Both the position numbers and the translations under genes were made by a program. From JAVBQO01 sp031548885 (GTDB lineage Bacteria > Patescibacteriota > Saccharimonadia > Saccharimonadales > Saccharimonadaceae): 64,000 nucleotides of DNA. This document shows, one piece after another, positions 16,511-24,803 of this stretch. Under the pieces are notes generated by a model. The model saw only the letters and a list, made by a program, of their open reading frames with translations. It was not told the origin of the DNA and ran no database searches. Position 1 is the stretch's first letter. Every line of letters begins with the position of its first letter. Location: NCBI GenBank assembly GCA_031548885.1, contig JAVBQO010000004.1, forward strand, positions 36,430 to 100,429, in the 5' to 3' direction.

Positions 16511-16757
16511 GCTTTCTGTTGAGGGCGCGTACATCTGTATGTGCAGCGTGGGTCTTTGACACAAAGCCTGCCGTGAACTGTCGAAACGAACGTTTACTTA
16601 GGAATTAATAATATCAATTAGCGAGCTAAGGTCGATATACGTTCTGTCCCAGATGGGAGCAAGTCACATTAACGGTAGTCGCCGATCGGCAACGTTCGGC
16701 ACGGAGATAGTTATTCGTAACTTTTCAAAATCGCCCCTGGGCGTGTCTAGAAAGCCG
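16511..16757 (+). promoter_or_regulatory. Long structured 5' leader of the LysM-CHAP hydrolase
   Basis: The roughly 247-nt untranslated leader contains a hairpin GTACAT/ATGTGC near 16529-16543, a second hairpin CTTT/AAAG near 16553-16566, GCCGATCGGC near 16682-16691 and a GC stem CGCCC/GGGCG just before the start region (16733-16744). Long leaders are exceptional in this genome, so regulation such as a riboswitch or an RNA-stability element is plausible. Cell-wall hydrolase genes in other phyla carry c-di-AMP (ydaO) riboswitches, but I could not align that consensus here. Confidence 0.5.
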
Positions 16758-17876
16758 ATGAGCCGCAAACGACACTCAAAAATGAGTCGTCGCAAGCAGG
16801 TTGCAACAGTAGTAACATACGCAGCAATTATCGCGGTCGTCGCAAGTGTTGTCTCTGTTGGCTATCGCTCGCCATCTGAGCAGCAAAATTATCCTCTCTC
16901 GAGTATTACCCCAAGCGCGTCTACGTCTGCGAATACAGCGCAGGCCGCAAACGACCCTGTTTCGGTCGACCAAATTGCCGCAACAGATCTAGCTGCTAGC
17001 GCCGCAGCAACGGCAAATCTGTCGGTCGCAAACAACGTATCAAACAAATCTGTTTCGCTAAGCATCAAAGGCGAATTAGCTCAGACCAGCGATACCGTGA
17101 TTTCGCGCCAACAGATCGCGCAACCTACGGCGTCCAGCCAGGCAATCGTGGCCTACAAAGCCGTCGAAGGCGACAGCGCTACTGTAATTGCGAAAAAGTT
17201 CGGCATCTCTGACCAAACAGTGCGCTGGGCGAACAACATGAAAACCGATGAAGTCAAGCCGGGAACCGACCTGTCGATTCCGAGCGTCGACGGCGTCGTT
17301 TACACTGTCAAAGACGGCGACACGATCGAGGATATCGCTTCGAAATATGGTTCCGACATCAAACAGATAGTGGCGCTAAACGACCTAGAAACGTCGGGCG
17401 TCACGACTAACGAGCGCATTCTGTTGCCAAGCGGCACGTTGCCTGAAACCGAACGCCCTGGCTACGAAGCTCCAGGCGCTGCAGCGGTCATAACGCAATC
17501 GACTTCTGGATCATCCTCGGGCGTTTTGTACGGCGGTGGCGAGGCGGTGGGCAATCGTTATGCCTACGGATATTGTACGTGGTATGCGTACAATCGTCGC
17601 GCCGAATTGGGGCGACCAATCGGAAGCTTCTGGGGGAATGCGACGACATGGGACGCTTATGCACGGGGCGCTGGCTTCCAGGTTGATAATACGCCAGAAG
17701 TTGGCGCAATTATTCAAAACAGTGGTGGCTGGGGTGGTTATGGGCACGTGGCTATCGTCGAGTCTGTTAATAGCGACGGTTCGGTAACAATTTCAGAAAT
17801 GAACGGCCCGGCCGGCTGGAACGTTGTCGGCACTCGGACCATACCAAACCCAAGCGCTTACAACTACATCCACTAA
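16758..17876 (+). CDS. Exported peptidoglycan hydrolase with two LysM repeats and a CHAP domain
   Basis: About 372 residues. A basic start (MSRKRHSKMSRRKQ) precedes a membrane/signal helix (about 14-34), a low-complexity Ala/Ser linker and two LysM repeats (YKAVEGDSATVIAKKFGIS and YTVKDGDTIEDIASKYGSD). A C-terminal CHAP amidase/endopeptidase domain has the catalytic Cys in YGYCTWYAYN and His in GYGHVAIVE. LysM binds glycan and CHAP cuts peptide stems. The frame is open further upstream to 16653, but I prefer ATG 16758 because it directly precedes the natural signal. A GTG at 16743 is also possible. The gene ends in a terminator. Confidence 0.88.
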   Translation: MSRKRHSKMSRRKQVATVVTYAAIIAVVASVVSVGYRSPSEQQNYPLSSITPSASTSANTAQAANDPVSVDQIAATDLAASAAATANLSVANNVSNKSVSLSIKGELAQTSDTVISRQQIAQPTASSQAIVAYKAVEGDSATVIAKKFGISDQTVRWANNMKTDEVKPGTDLSIPSVDGVVYTVKDGDTIEDIASKYGSDIKQIVALNDLETSGVTTNERILLPSGTLPETERPGYEAPGAAAVITQSTSGSSSGVLYGGGEAVGNRYAYGYCTWYAYNRRAELGRPIGSFWGNATTWDAYARGAGFQVDNTPEVGAIIQNSGGWGGYGHVAIVESVNSDGSVTISEMNGPAGWNVVGTRTIPNPSAYNYIH

Positions 17877-17892
17877 ACCAGAAAATCAGAAA

Positions 17893-17916
17893 GCGTCGGT
17901 AAATCCGGCGTTTTTT
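17893..17916 (+). terminator. Rho-independent terminator after the LysM-CHAP gene
   Basis: The stem GCGTCGG (17893-17899) pairs with TCCGGCG(T) around a short TAAA loop, followed directly by six T residues (17911-17916). Confidence 0.75.
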
Positions 17917-17933
17917 GATATGATGATAAGGAA

Positions 17934-19229
17934 ATGTTTGTAGACACTGCGAAAGTTTATGTTGCGGCGGGCGACGGCGGAAATGGATTCGTCAGTTTCC
18001 GTCACGAAATATATGTTGAAAAAGGCGGCCCAGACGGCGGCGACGGTGGTCGCGGCGGCGACGTTATTTTTGTCGCAGATTCGAATATTAACACCTTGGT
18101 GGATTTCCGATTCAAGCCGGAACTAAAAGCCGATCCAGGCAAAGGCGGATCAAAACGCGACCGACGCGGCCGAGGCGGCGAAAATTTGTATGTCAAAGTT
18201 CCGGTTGGCACGATCGTTCGCAAACTCGATGGCGAACAGATCGTCGACCTTGCGAAACCTGACCAAGAAGCGGTAATTGCGAAAGGCGGCGACGGCGGTT
18301 TCGGCAACGCCCATTTCAAATCGTCGACCAGACAGGCGCCGCGCGTGGCGGAACTTGGCGAAAAAGGCGAAAAATTCGAAGCCATGCTCGAGTTGAAATT
18401 GCTGGCCGACGTTGGGCTGGTCGGTTTTCCGAATGCTGGCAAATCAACGTTTCTGTCGGTCGTGTCGAACGCGCGACCGGAAATTGCGAATTACGCATTT
18501 ACGACGTTGACGCCGAATTTGGGCGTGGCGGATATCGACGAATCGTCGCTGCTGATCGCGGATATTCCGGGCTTGATCGAGGGCGCGTCGGAAGGCAAAG
18601 GCCTCGGCGACGCGTTTTTGCGCCACGTTGAACGTACATCTGTTTTGCTGCATTTGATCGATGTTTTCGCAAACGATGTGGCGGGCGATTACGCGAAAAT
18701 CCGCACTGAATTGGAAAAATATAGCCCCGAATTAGTGGATCGCCCCGAAATTATCGCCTTGACCAAAATCGACGGCGTCGACGACGAAATCGTCCAAATG
18801 CAAATCGACGAATTGCAAAAAGCCGCGCCGGATTCGCAAATTTTCGCAATCAGCTCTAGCGCCCACAGAGGCCTGAAAGACGTTCTGCGTGCGCTTAACC
18901 AAACGGTCGAAAACGACAGGAAGCTCCGCGCGGAAATCGCTATCGAAAACGAAATTGACGATGATATCCCGATCATTACGCTGTCTGAGCGCGAAAACGA
19001 AAACGCGTGGTCGGTCGAAAAAGTCGGCGAATTCTTCGTCGTCACTGGTCCGAAAATCGAACGTTTCGCGGCGCGAACTGATTTCGCAAACCCGCACGGC
19101 GTCAATCGGTTGCGCGATATCATGCGAAAATTGGGCGTTACGCACGAATTGGCGCGAAAAGGTGCGACGGGCGATTCGATTGTTCGCATCAATGACGACG
19201 AATTCACGCTGCTGGAGACGCGTAATTAG
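17934..19229 (+). CDS. obgE: GTPase Obg/CgtA
   Basis: 431 residues with the full Obg layout. A glycine-rich Obg fold comes first (GGPDGGDGGRGGDV, GKGGSKRDRRGRGG). A G domain follows with G1 GFPNAGKST near 164, switch region DIPGLIEGASEGKGLG and TKID. A C-terminal OCT domain ends the chain (WSVEKVGEFFVVTGPKIERF). It acts in large ribosomal subunit maturation and stress coupling. An AAGGA ribosome-binding site sits just before the ATG, downstream of a TATGAT box, so this gene has a very short leader rather than none. Confidence 0.97.
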   Translation: MFVDTAKVYVAAGDGGNGFVSFRHEIYVEKGGPDGGDGGRGGDVIFVADSNINTLVDFRFKPELKADPGKGGSKRDRRGRGGENLYVKVPVGTIVRKLDGEQIVDLAKPDQEAVIAKGGDGGFGNAHFKSSTRQAPRVAELGEKGEKFEAMLELKLLADVGLVGFPNAGKSTFLSVVSNARPEIANYAFTTLTPNLGVADIDESSLLIADIPGLIEGASEGKGLGDAFLRHVERTSVLLHLIDVFANDVAGDYAKIRTELEKYSPELVDRPEIIALTKIDGVDDEIVQMQIDELQKAAPDSQIFAISSSAHRGLKDVLRALNQTVENDRKLRAEIAIENEIDDDIPIITLSERENENAWSVEKVGEFFVVTGPKIERFAARTDFANPHGVNRLRDIMRKLGVTHELARKGATGDSIVRINDDEFTLLETRN

Positions 19230-19250
19230 CGATTATGCTAAAATGATGGA

Positions 19251-20669
19251 GTGAAAACCACCTATTTTTTCTACGACCTCGAAACGTCCGGGCTGAATCC
19301 GCGAACCGACCGTGTTATGCAGTTCGCCGGCATTCGTACCGATATGGATTTCAACCAGATTGGCGATCCATATGATATTTTGGTCAAGCTTTCCGACGAC
19401 ATTTTGCCGTCGCCCGAAGCATTGATGATCACCGGAATCACGCCGCAACAAACCGTCGCTGACGGATATGGCGAGGCGGACTTTGCGAAGTTTTTGGTTA
19501 ATGAAATTTTCACGCCGGGCACGATCGCGGTTGGTTACAACAACGTGCGATTCGACGACGAATTTGTGCGAAATACGCTGTGGCGCAATTTCCAGGATCC
19601 GTATGAGTGGTCGTGGCGCGACGATCGTTCGCGTTGGGACATGTTGGATGTCGTGCGGCTGGTGCGGGCTTTGCGGCCGGATGGAATTAAATGGCCGGTG
19701 GATCGCGAAGGCAAGAAAAATAATCGTCTAGAAAACCTGACGAAATTCAACAAAATCGATCATTACAAAGCTCATGATGCGTTGTCGGACGTCTATGCGT
19801 TGATCGCGGTGGCGAAATTGCTACGTGAAAAACAGCCGAAAATGTACGATTATTTGCTGCAACTTCGCGACAAAAAAGAAATCGCGAAATTGGTCAATTT
19901 GGAAAATCCGCAACCGTTTGTGTATGCGAGCGGTCGATTCGACGCAGATTTTGGCAAAACCACGGTATGTTTGCCGATCGCGCTGGGCAAAAATCCGGGT
20001 AGCGTTTTGGTGTACGATTTGCGAAAAAATCCGGACGATTTCGCCGATTGGACGCCGGAGCAATTTGCGAAAACTATAAATGCGAAGTGGGAAGATCGCA
20101 AAAAAGACGATTACATTCCAGTTCCGATCAAGGAATTGGCGTATAATCGTTGCCCGGTCGTCGCGCCGCTTGGTGTTTTGGACGAGAAATCGCAAAAACG
20201 TTTGCAATTAAATTTGGACAAAATTCAGGAAAACTTTGCGAAACTTACCAAAAACCGTGATTTGGTCGACAAATTAACGAACGCATGGGTGTCAAAACCG
20301 GATTTCGCAAAGGCTCAGGATGTGGAGGGACAACTCTACGACAGCTTCACTCCGGATGCCGACAAAACCAAAATTCGCGCCGTCGCTGCGGCTGACGTGA
20401 ATGAATTGGCTGATTTTAATCCGCAATTTACTGATGAGCGTTTGCCGGAATTGCTGTTTCGTTACAAGGCGCGAAATTTTTCGCAAAGCTTGTCCGAATC
20501 CGAACATGAAAAGTGGGAAGCGTATCGCCGCGAAAAATTGATGCGCGAATTGCCGGGGTATGTGCAGCGGTTGGCGCAGCTTTCGCAAACGACTGACGAT
20601 TCTGCGAAACAGTTTGTCTTGGAAGAACTACAGTTGTGGGTGGAATCGATTATGCCGTACTCGGATTAG
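19251..20669 (+). CDS. sbcB: Exodeoxyribonuclease I (SbcB-like)
   Basis: 472 residues, near the length of E. coli ExoI (475). A DEDDh exonuclease domain opens the protein: YDLETSGLNPRTDRVMQFAG (first DxE), GYNNVRFDDEFVR (second Asp), and KAHDALSDVYALI (His and last Asp). The SH3-like and helical C-terminal ExoI domains follow (IPVKELAYNRCPVVAPLG). It degrades single-stranded DNA 3' to 5'. Leaderless GTG start (TAAAAT, 6 nt). Its stop overlaps the 3' end of the convergent NADAR pseudogene. Confidence 0.93.
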   Translation: MKTTYFFYDLETSGLNPRTDRVMQFAGIRTDMDFNQIGDPYDILVKLSDDILPSPEALMITGITPQQTVADGYGEADFAKFLVNEIFTPGTIAVGYNNVRFDDEFVRNTLWRNFQDPYEWSWRDDRSRWDMLDVVRLVRALRPDGIKWPVDREGKKNNRLENLTKFNKIDHYKAHDALSDVYALIAVAKLLREKQPKMYDYLLQLRDKKEIAKLVNLENPQPFVYASGRFDADFGKTTVCLPIALGKNPGSVLVYDLRKNPDDFADWTPEQFAKTINAKWEDRKKDDYIPVPIKELAYNRCPVVAPLGVLDEKSQKRLQLNLDKIQENFAKLTKNRDLVDKLTNAWVSKPDFAKAQDVEGQLYDSFTPDADKTKIRAVAAADVNELADFNPQFTDERLPELLFRYKARNFSQSLSESEHEKWEAYRREKLMRELPGYVQRLAQLSQTTDDSAKQFVLEELQLWVESIMPYSD

Positions 20670-21152
20670 TTTTTGCGAATTTCGTCGCGAAGTTCCATCC
20701 AGATTTTACCAAATTTATTTTGGCCGTCACGATTTTGACCCCAGCCCCAAGTCGTCCTTTGGCGAATCTTCTACGATCTCCAAATCGCCGCTATCTAGAA
20801 GTTTGTCGCGAACATATGGATTTTGCTCTAACTTCAATTTGACTATTTCGCGCATGATCTCAACTTTTTTCTCATCCCAATCGACGGGGGCTTTATCTGC
20901 GTTGGCTTTCGCAATTTTATAAGCATCATGCGCGGAGCGGGCGATAAAAATTTGTTCAACTAGGTCGGGAGCGGTTTCAAAAAAATGCGAAGCCTGGTAA
21001 GCATGTTCGGATGTTGGCCATCGTCGTCCGCGATAGTCGACTTGAAATGATGCGAAATTATCAAAAACATAAAATTCTCGAGGATAAAATCCGATTACTT
21101 TGCCGGATGTTTCGAGCTGCGGATCGCGAAATTGTGAAGGATACGTTGCCAT
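20666..21152 (-). pseudogene. NADAR (YbiA-like) N-glycosidase gene with a frameshift
   Basis: The first 130 residues are a clear NADAR domain, with FYVFDNFASFQVDYRGRRWPTSEHAYQA and a conserved central region. The family cleaves N-glycosidic bonds in ADP-ribose or riboflavin-pathway intermediates. In frame 0 the protein ends abruptly after EDSPKDDLGLGSKS (stop near 20727). Removing one base in the T pair at about 20749-20750 restores WGWGQNRDGQNKFGKIWMELR, the expected C-terminus, and the frame runs to a stop at 20666-20668. So a one-base insertion disrupts the gene, unless it is a sequencing error. The restored length would be about 161 residues, and its end overlaps the ExoI stop codon. Confidence 0.8.
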
Positions 21153-21235
21153 GATTTAATCTTGGCATGTGCATAATAAATTGGTGTAGCTGTACTAGAA
21201 AAATCTTGCGAAAACTGCTATAATTGGTCAGTTTT

Positions 21236-24046
21236 ATGCCAGAGTTTATCAAAGTCACAGGTGCTCGCGAGCACAACCTGAAAAATATCAGCGTCCAGAT
21301 TCCGCGCGACAAATTGGTCGTGATTACGGGTTTGTCTGGATCGGGCAAATCTTCGCTGGCGTTTGACACGATTTACGCTGAAGGTCAGCGACGATATGTA
21401 GAATCATTATCATCGTACGCGCGGCAATTCTTGGGTTTGATGGAAAAACCCGACGTCGACCAAATCGAAGGTCTAAGCCCGGCGATTTCGATCGACCAAA
21501 AATCCGCGTCGCGAAACCCGCGCTCGACGGTTGCGACGGTGACGGAAATTTACGATTATTTGCGATTGCTGTACGCACGCATCGGTGTTCCGCATTGCCC
21601 GATTTGCAGCAAAGAGGTTCAGCGTCGCACGTCGCAGTCGATCATCGATGACATTATGCAACTCGGCGAAAAACGTCTGATGATTTTGGCGCCGTTAATC
21701 GCCGGTCGCAAAGGTGAATTCGCACACATTCCCGAACAATATATGCGCAGCGGTTTCGCTCGCGCCCGCGTCGACGGCGTGGTGTACGCGCTGGACGAAT
21801 GGCCGGAATTGGACAAAAAATATAAACATACGATTGATTTAGTCGTCGATCGCCTTGTTTTATCGCCGGAAATGTTGTCGCGCGTTTCGCAAAGTGTCGA
21901 ATCGGCGCTGGAACACGGCGACGGCGCGGTGGAGATTGTCGACGTCGACGCGGAAACTTCGCAAATCTTTTCGCAAAATTACGCGTGCGCCGATCATCCC
22001 GACGAAGTGATTCCGGAACTCGAGCCGCGCCTGTTTTCGTTCAACGCGCCGTATGGTGCGTGCCCGACATGTACGGGGCTGGGCAATCGTCTGGAAGTCG
22101 ATCCCGATCTGGTGATGAACCCGAATTTGACGATCGCCGAGGGCGCGATTCGGCCGTATAATCGCGTGAATTCCGACGCGTGGTACATGAAAAAACTTGC
22201 GAAAGTCGGCGAAGCGCACGGTTTTGATTTGCAAACGCCAGTCAAAAATTTGACGCCGGACGATTTGGAAAAAATTATGTACGGCACTGGTTCGCAAAAA
22301 TATACCGTCGATTTGGGATCGGGCCGCAGCTATGATTCGACGTATGAAGGCGTGATTCCAAATTTGGAGCGCCGTCACAAAGAAACCGACAGCGAATTCA
22401 TGCGCAAAGACATCGAGCGATTTATGCGCGAACGAAAATGTACGACGTGCCACGGAACGCGACTAAAACCTGTCGTGCGTGCCGTCACAGTGCATGGTTT
22501 GTCGATTGTTGACATCTGTAATTTGGGCGTAGATGATGCGCTGGACCTTTTCGCAAACAATTTACAATTGACCGAAAACGAGGAAATTATTGCGAAACAA
22601 ATTTTCAAGGAAATCAAGGCGCGACTGGGATTCATGAGCAATGTCGGGTTGAATTATTTGGAGCTGGGGCGCGCGGCAAATACGCTGTCGGGTGGTGAGG
22701 CGCAACGAATCCGTTTGGCGACACAAATCGGTTCGGGTTTACAGGGTGTGTTGTACGTTTTGGACGAGCCGTCGATCGGTTTGCACCAACGTGACAACGA
22801 TCGTTTGATCGCGACATTGAAGCGTTTGCGCGATTTGGGCAACACGGTTTTGGTGGTCGAACATGACGAGGATACAATCCGCGAGGCCGATTATTTGCTC
22901 GACATTGGACCGGGCGCGGGCGTGAACGGTGGCAACGTCGTGGCGGCAGGAGCGCCGGACGAAGTTTCGCAAAATCCGGATTCGATTACCGGGCGATATT
23001 TGTCGGGCGCCGATAAAATTGATGTGCCGAAAAAGCGTCGGGCGATCAATCCAAAACGACAATTGATTATCCGCGGCGCACAGGCGAACAACTTGAAAAA
23101 CATCGACGTGGCGTTCCCGCTGGGCGTCATGACGGTCGTGTCGGGCGTCAGTGGTTCGGGCAAATCGACGTTGGTGAATGATATTCTGGCGAAAGAATTG
23201 GCGGCGCGTTTGCACCGAGCGAACGATGTGGCGGGCAAGCACGAAAACATCGAAGGCATTTCGCAATTGGACAAATGCATCACGATCGACCAAAGCCCGA
23301 TCGGTCGCACGCCGCGATCGAATCCGGCGACGTACACCGGGATTTTTACGCCGATTCGCGAACTTTTCGCAAACGTGCCAGAAGCCAACATTCGTGGTTA
23401 CAAAGCCGGCCGATTTTCGTTTAACGTCAAAGGCGGCCGCTGCGAAAATTGTCAGGGTGACGGCGTCATAAAAATCGAAATGCACTTTTTGCCGGACGTG
23501 TACGTGACATGCGAAGAGTGCAAAGGCAAGCGCTACAACCGCGAGGCGCTGGAGATCAAATACAAGGACAAAACCATCAGCGATATCCTTGAAATGACCG
23601 TTGCGCAGGCCGCGGAGTTTTTCGCGAACGTGCCGGCGATCGCGCGCAAATTGGATACATTGGTTGAAGTTGGTTTGGGATATATCACGCTTGGTCAACC
23701 AGCCACGACGTTTTCGGGTGGCGAAGCGCAGCGTATCAAGCTGGCGACGGAACTTTCGCGCCGTGCGACCGGTAAAACGTTGTATATTTTGGACGAACCG
23801 ACGACTGGATTACATTCGGCCGACGTCAAACGATTGTTGCACGTGTTACAGAAATTGGTTGCGACGGGCAACTCTATGATCATTATCGAACACAATTTGG
23901 ACATGGTAAAATCCGCCGATCACGTGATCGACATGGGCCCAGAAGGTGGATTGAACGGCGGTCAAGTTGTCGCCGACGGCACACCGGAACAGATTGCGAA
24001 GAATGCGAAATCGTTTACGGGCAAGTATCTGAATAACTTGCTATAA
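21236..24046 (+). CDS. uvrA: Excinuclease ABC subunit A
   Basis: 936 residues with two ABC ATPase modules. The first Walker A is GLSGSGKSSLAF (near 31) and the second GVSGSGKSTLV. The signature motifs are LSGGEAQR and FSGGEAQR. Zinc modules are visible as CPIC, CPTC...CTTCHG and CENCQGDG...CEECKGKRYN. UvrA finds bulky DNA lesions and loads UvrB. A TATAAT at 21219-21224 precedes the ATG by 11 nt, so the leader is about 5 nt. I chose ATG 21236 over an upstream TTG inside the promoter. uvrC lies 5 kb downstream, and uvrB is not in the window. Confidence 0.98.
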   Translation: MPEFIKVTGAREHNLKNISVQIPRDKLVVITGLSGSGKSSLAFDTIYAEGQRRYVESLSSYARQFLGLMEKPDVDQIEGLSPAISIDQKSASRNPRSTVATVTEIYDYLRLLYARIGVPHCPICSKEVQRRTSQSIIDDIMQLGEKRLMILAPLIAGRKGEFAHIPEQYMRSGFARARVDGVVYALDEWPELDKKYKHTIDLVVDRLVLSPEMLSRVSQSVESALEHGDGAVEIVDVDAETSQIFSQNYACADHPDEVIPELEPRLFSFNAPYGACPTCTGLGNRLEVDPDLVMNPNLTIAEGAIRPYNRVNSDAWYMKKLAKVGEAHGFDLQTPVKNLTPDDLEKIMYGTGSQKYTVDLGSGRSYDSTYEGVIPNLERRHKETDSEFMRKDIERFMRERKCTTCHGTRLKPVVRAVTVHGLSIVDICNLGVDDALDLFANNLQLTENEEIIAKQIFKEIKARLGFMSNVGLNYLELGRAANTLSGGEAQRIRLATQIGSGLQGVLYVLDEPSIGLHQRDNDRLIATLKRLRDLGNTVLVVEHDEDTIREADYLLDIGPGAGVNGGNVVAAGAPDEVSQNPDSITGRYLSGADKIDVPKKRRAINPKRQLIIRGAQANNLKNIDVAFPLGVMTVVSGVSGSGKSTLVNDILAKELAARLHRANDVAGKHENIEGISQLDKCITIDQSPIGRTPRSNPATYTGIFTPIRELFANVPEANIRGYKAGRFSFNVKGGRCENCQGDGVIKIEMHFLPDVYVTCEECKGKRYNREALEIKYKDKTISDILEMTVAQAAEFFANVPAIARKLDTLVEVGLGYITLGQPATTFSGGEAQRIKLATELSRRATGKTLYILDEPTTGLHSADVKRLLHVLQKLVATGNSMIIIEHNLDMVKSADHVIDMGPEGGLNGGQVVADGTPEQIAKNAKSFTGKYLNNLL

Positions 24047-24050
24047 GCCG

Positions 24051-24080
24051 TTGACAGACAAAATTGGAATATCGTATACT
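24051..24080 (+). promoter_or_regulatory. Strong promoter upstream of a small unknown gene
   Basis: TTGACA (24051-24056) and TATACT (24075-24080) are 18 bp apart, directly after the uvrA stop. RNA should begin near 24087, giving a leader of about 130 nt. Confidence 0.75.
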
Positions 24081-24086
24081 ATAAGT

Positions 24087-24215
24087 GCGCAACAGAGATG
24101 ATTGCGTGAAGGTAAAAGAATACGTATTCTTTTTATTTTACTCAAATAAAAAGAAGCAATTTTTTGCCTTGAATATGGGCTTCGGCCTCGTACTTTGGAG
24201 AGGGGGTGAATAGCC
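24087..24215 (+). promoter_or_regulatory. Leader with two mutually exclusive hairpins
   Basis: A perfect 20-bp palindrome lies at 24114-24133 (AAAAGAA TACGTA TTCTTTT). Its right half continues into TTCTTTTTATTT (24127-24138), which is perfectly complementary to AAATAAAAAGAA (24145-24156) across a 6-nt loop. Both hairpins cannot form together because they share TTCTTTT. A purine-rich GGAGAGGGGG Shine-Dalgarno lies near 24197-24206. The arrangement resembles an attenuator or thermosensor. Confidence 0.55.
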
Positions 24216-24422
24216 TTGGCACCTCGTGAAACGGACCACCTGTATATCAGCAAGCCGCACACGAGCCATAACGATCCGAGCTTGCACGTTACCACTCAGC
24301 CCATGAGTGCAAACGGCCATGCGACGGGTTCGGCTTCGCACAGCAGCGGCATGGGCGCAATTGCGACCGGTTATGCTGCTAACAGCGATTACTACAACGA
24401 CAGCTCGTCTGATGACAGCTGA
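24216..24422 (+). CDS. Small His/Ser-rich protein of unknown function, 68 aa
   Basis: I recognise no family. The TTG start is preceded by an extended Shine-Dalgarno (GGAGAGGGGG, about 9 nt upstream). The composition is hydrophilic and low in complexity: His, Ser, Gly and Asn dominate (SKPHTSHND, ATGSASHSSGMGA), and the tail is DSSSDDS. There is no membrane segment or cysteine. The strong promoter, long structured leader and good ribosome-binding site indicate it is expressed and regulated. The TTG start depends on the Shine-Dalgarno spacing and could be wrong. Confidence 0.5.
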   Translation: MAPRETDHLYISKPHTSHNDPSLHVTTQPMSANGHATGSASHSSGMGAIATGYAANSDYYNDSSSDDS

Positions 24423-24456
24423 TCCATAGTTGGGTCGCACAAACCATCCCTTCAAC

Positions 24457-24493
24457 TCCTCCTCGGGACAATGTATAATTGTCCCGAGGAGGA
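24457..24493. promoter_or_regulatory. 16-bp perfect inverted repeat with a -10 box in its loop
   Basis: TCCTCCTCGGGACAAT (24457-24472) and ATTGTCCCGAGGAGGA (24478-24493) are exact inverted copies around GTATA. The -10 element TATAAT (24474-24479) lies in the loop. The right arm contains the GAGGAGGA ribosome-binding site of the gene starting at 24501. Read-through RNA from upstream would hide that site in a stem, while RNA started here (near 24486) would leave it free. Confidence 0.75.
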
Positions 24494-24500
24494 CAACTTC

Positions 24501-24803
24501 ATGAAAGATACACTAGATAATGTTTTTGAAAAAAATGTTAATAACTATCAGGGTTATCTGTCCGACATTGTCGATGCCTCAAAAGGATTTTCTGTTCAGG
24601 AGTTGCGTGCTATTGTTGACGAAGCTGGCATTTCGCAAAGACGCAAAATCAACGAAAACTTTGACAAACTGGCGTTGATCGAAGCGATTTCTGACACTGA
24701 TCTAGAGGAATGGCGAATTGCAATCGTGCGAAAAAAACTAAATATCAAAAATCCTAGCGACGATGTTTACAGCATCGAGCAAATGGAAGAGCTGTTCGTA
24801 TAG
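24501..24803 (+). CDS. Hypothetical protein, 100 aa
   Basis: I do not recognise the family. The protein is acidic, helical and soluble (LSDIVDASKGFSVQELRAIVDEAGISQRRK, then DTDLEEWRIAIVRKKLNI). It ends IEQMEELFV, two bases short of the convergent dedA stop. The start at 24501 is fixed by GAGGAGGA 7 nt upstream. A longer in-frame start at 24471 falls in the hairpin and promoter. Expression is probably controlled by the inverted repeat directly upstream. Confidence 0.6.
   Translation: MKDTLDNVFEKNVNNYQGYLSDIVDASKGFSVQELRAIVDEAGISQRRKINENFDKLALIEAISDTDLEEWRIAIVRKKLNIKNPSDDVYSIEQMEELFV

Noticed and set aside
16511..16757. ydaO (c-di-AMP) riboswitch
   Set aside because: The gene context fits, but I could not align the conserved core of that riboswitch, so it is reported only as an unclassified leader.
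22739..23698. 319-residue open frame opposite uvrA, and similar long minus-strand frames opposite alaS and the FtsA-like gene
   Set aside because: These are shadows of strongly coding genes, with Phe/Arg/Val-rich sequence and no motif, promoter or ribosome-binding site.
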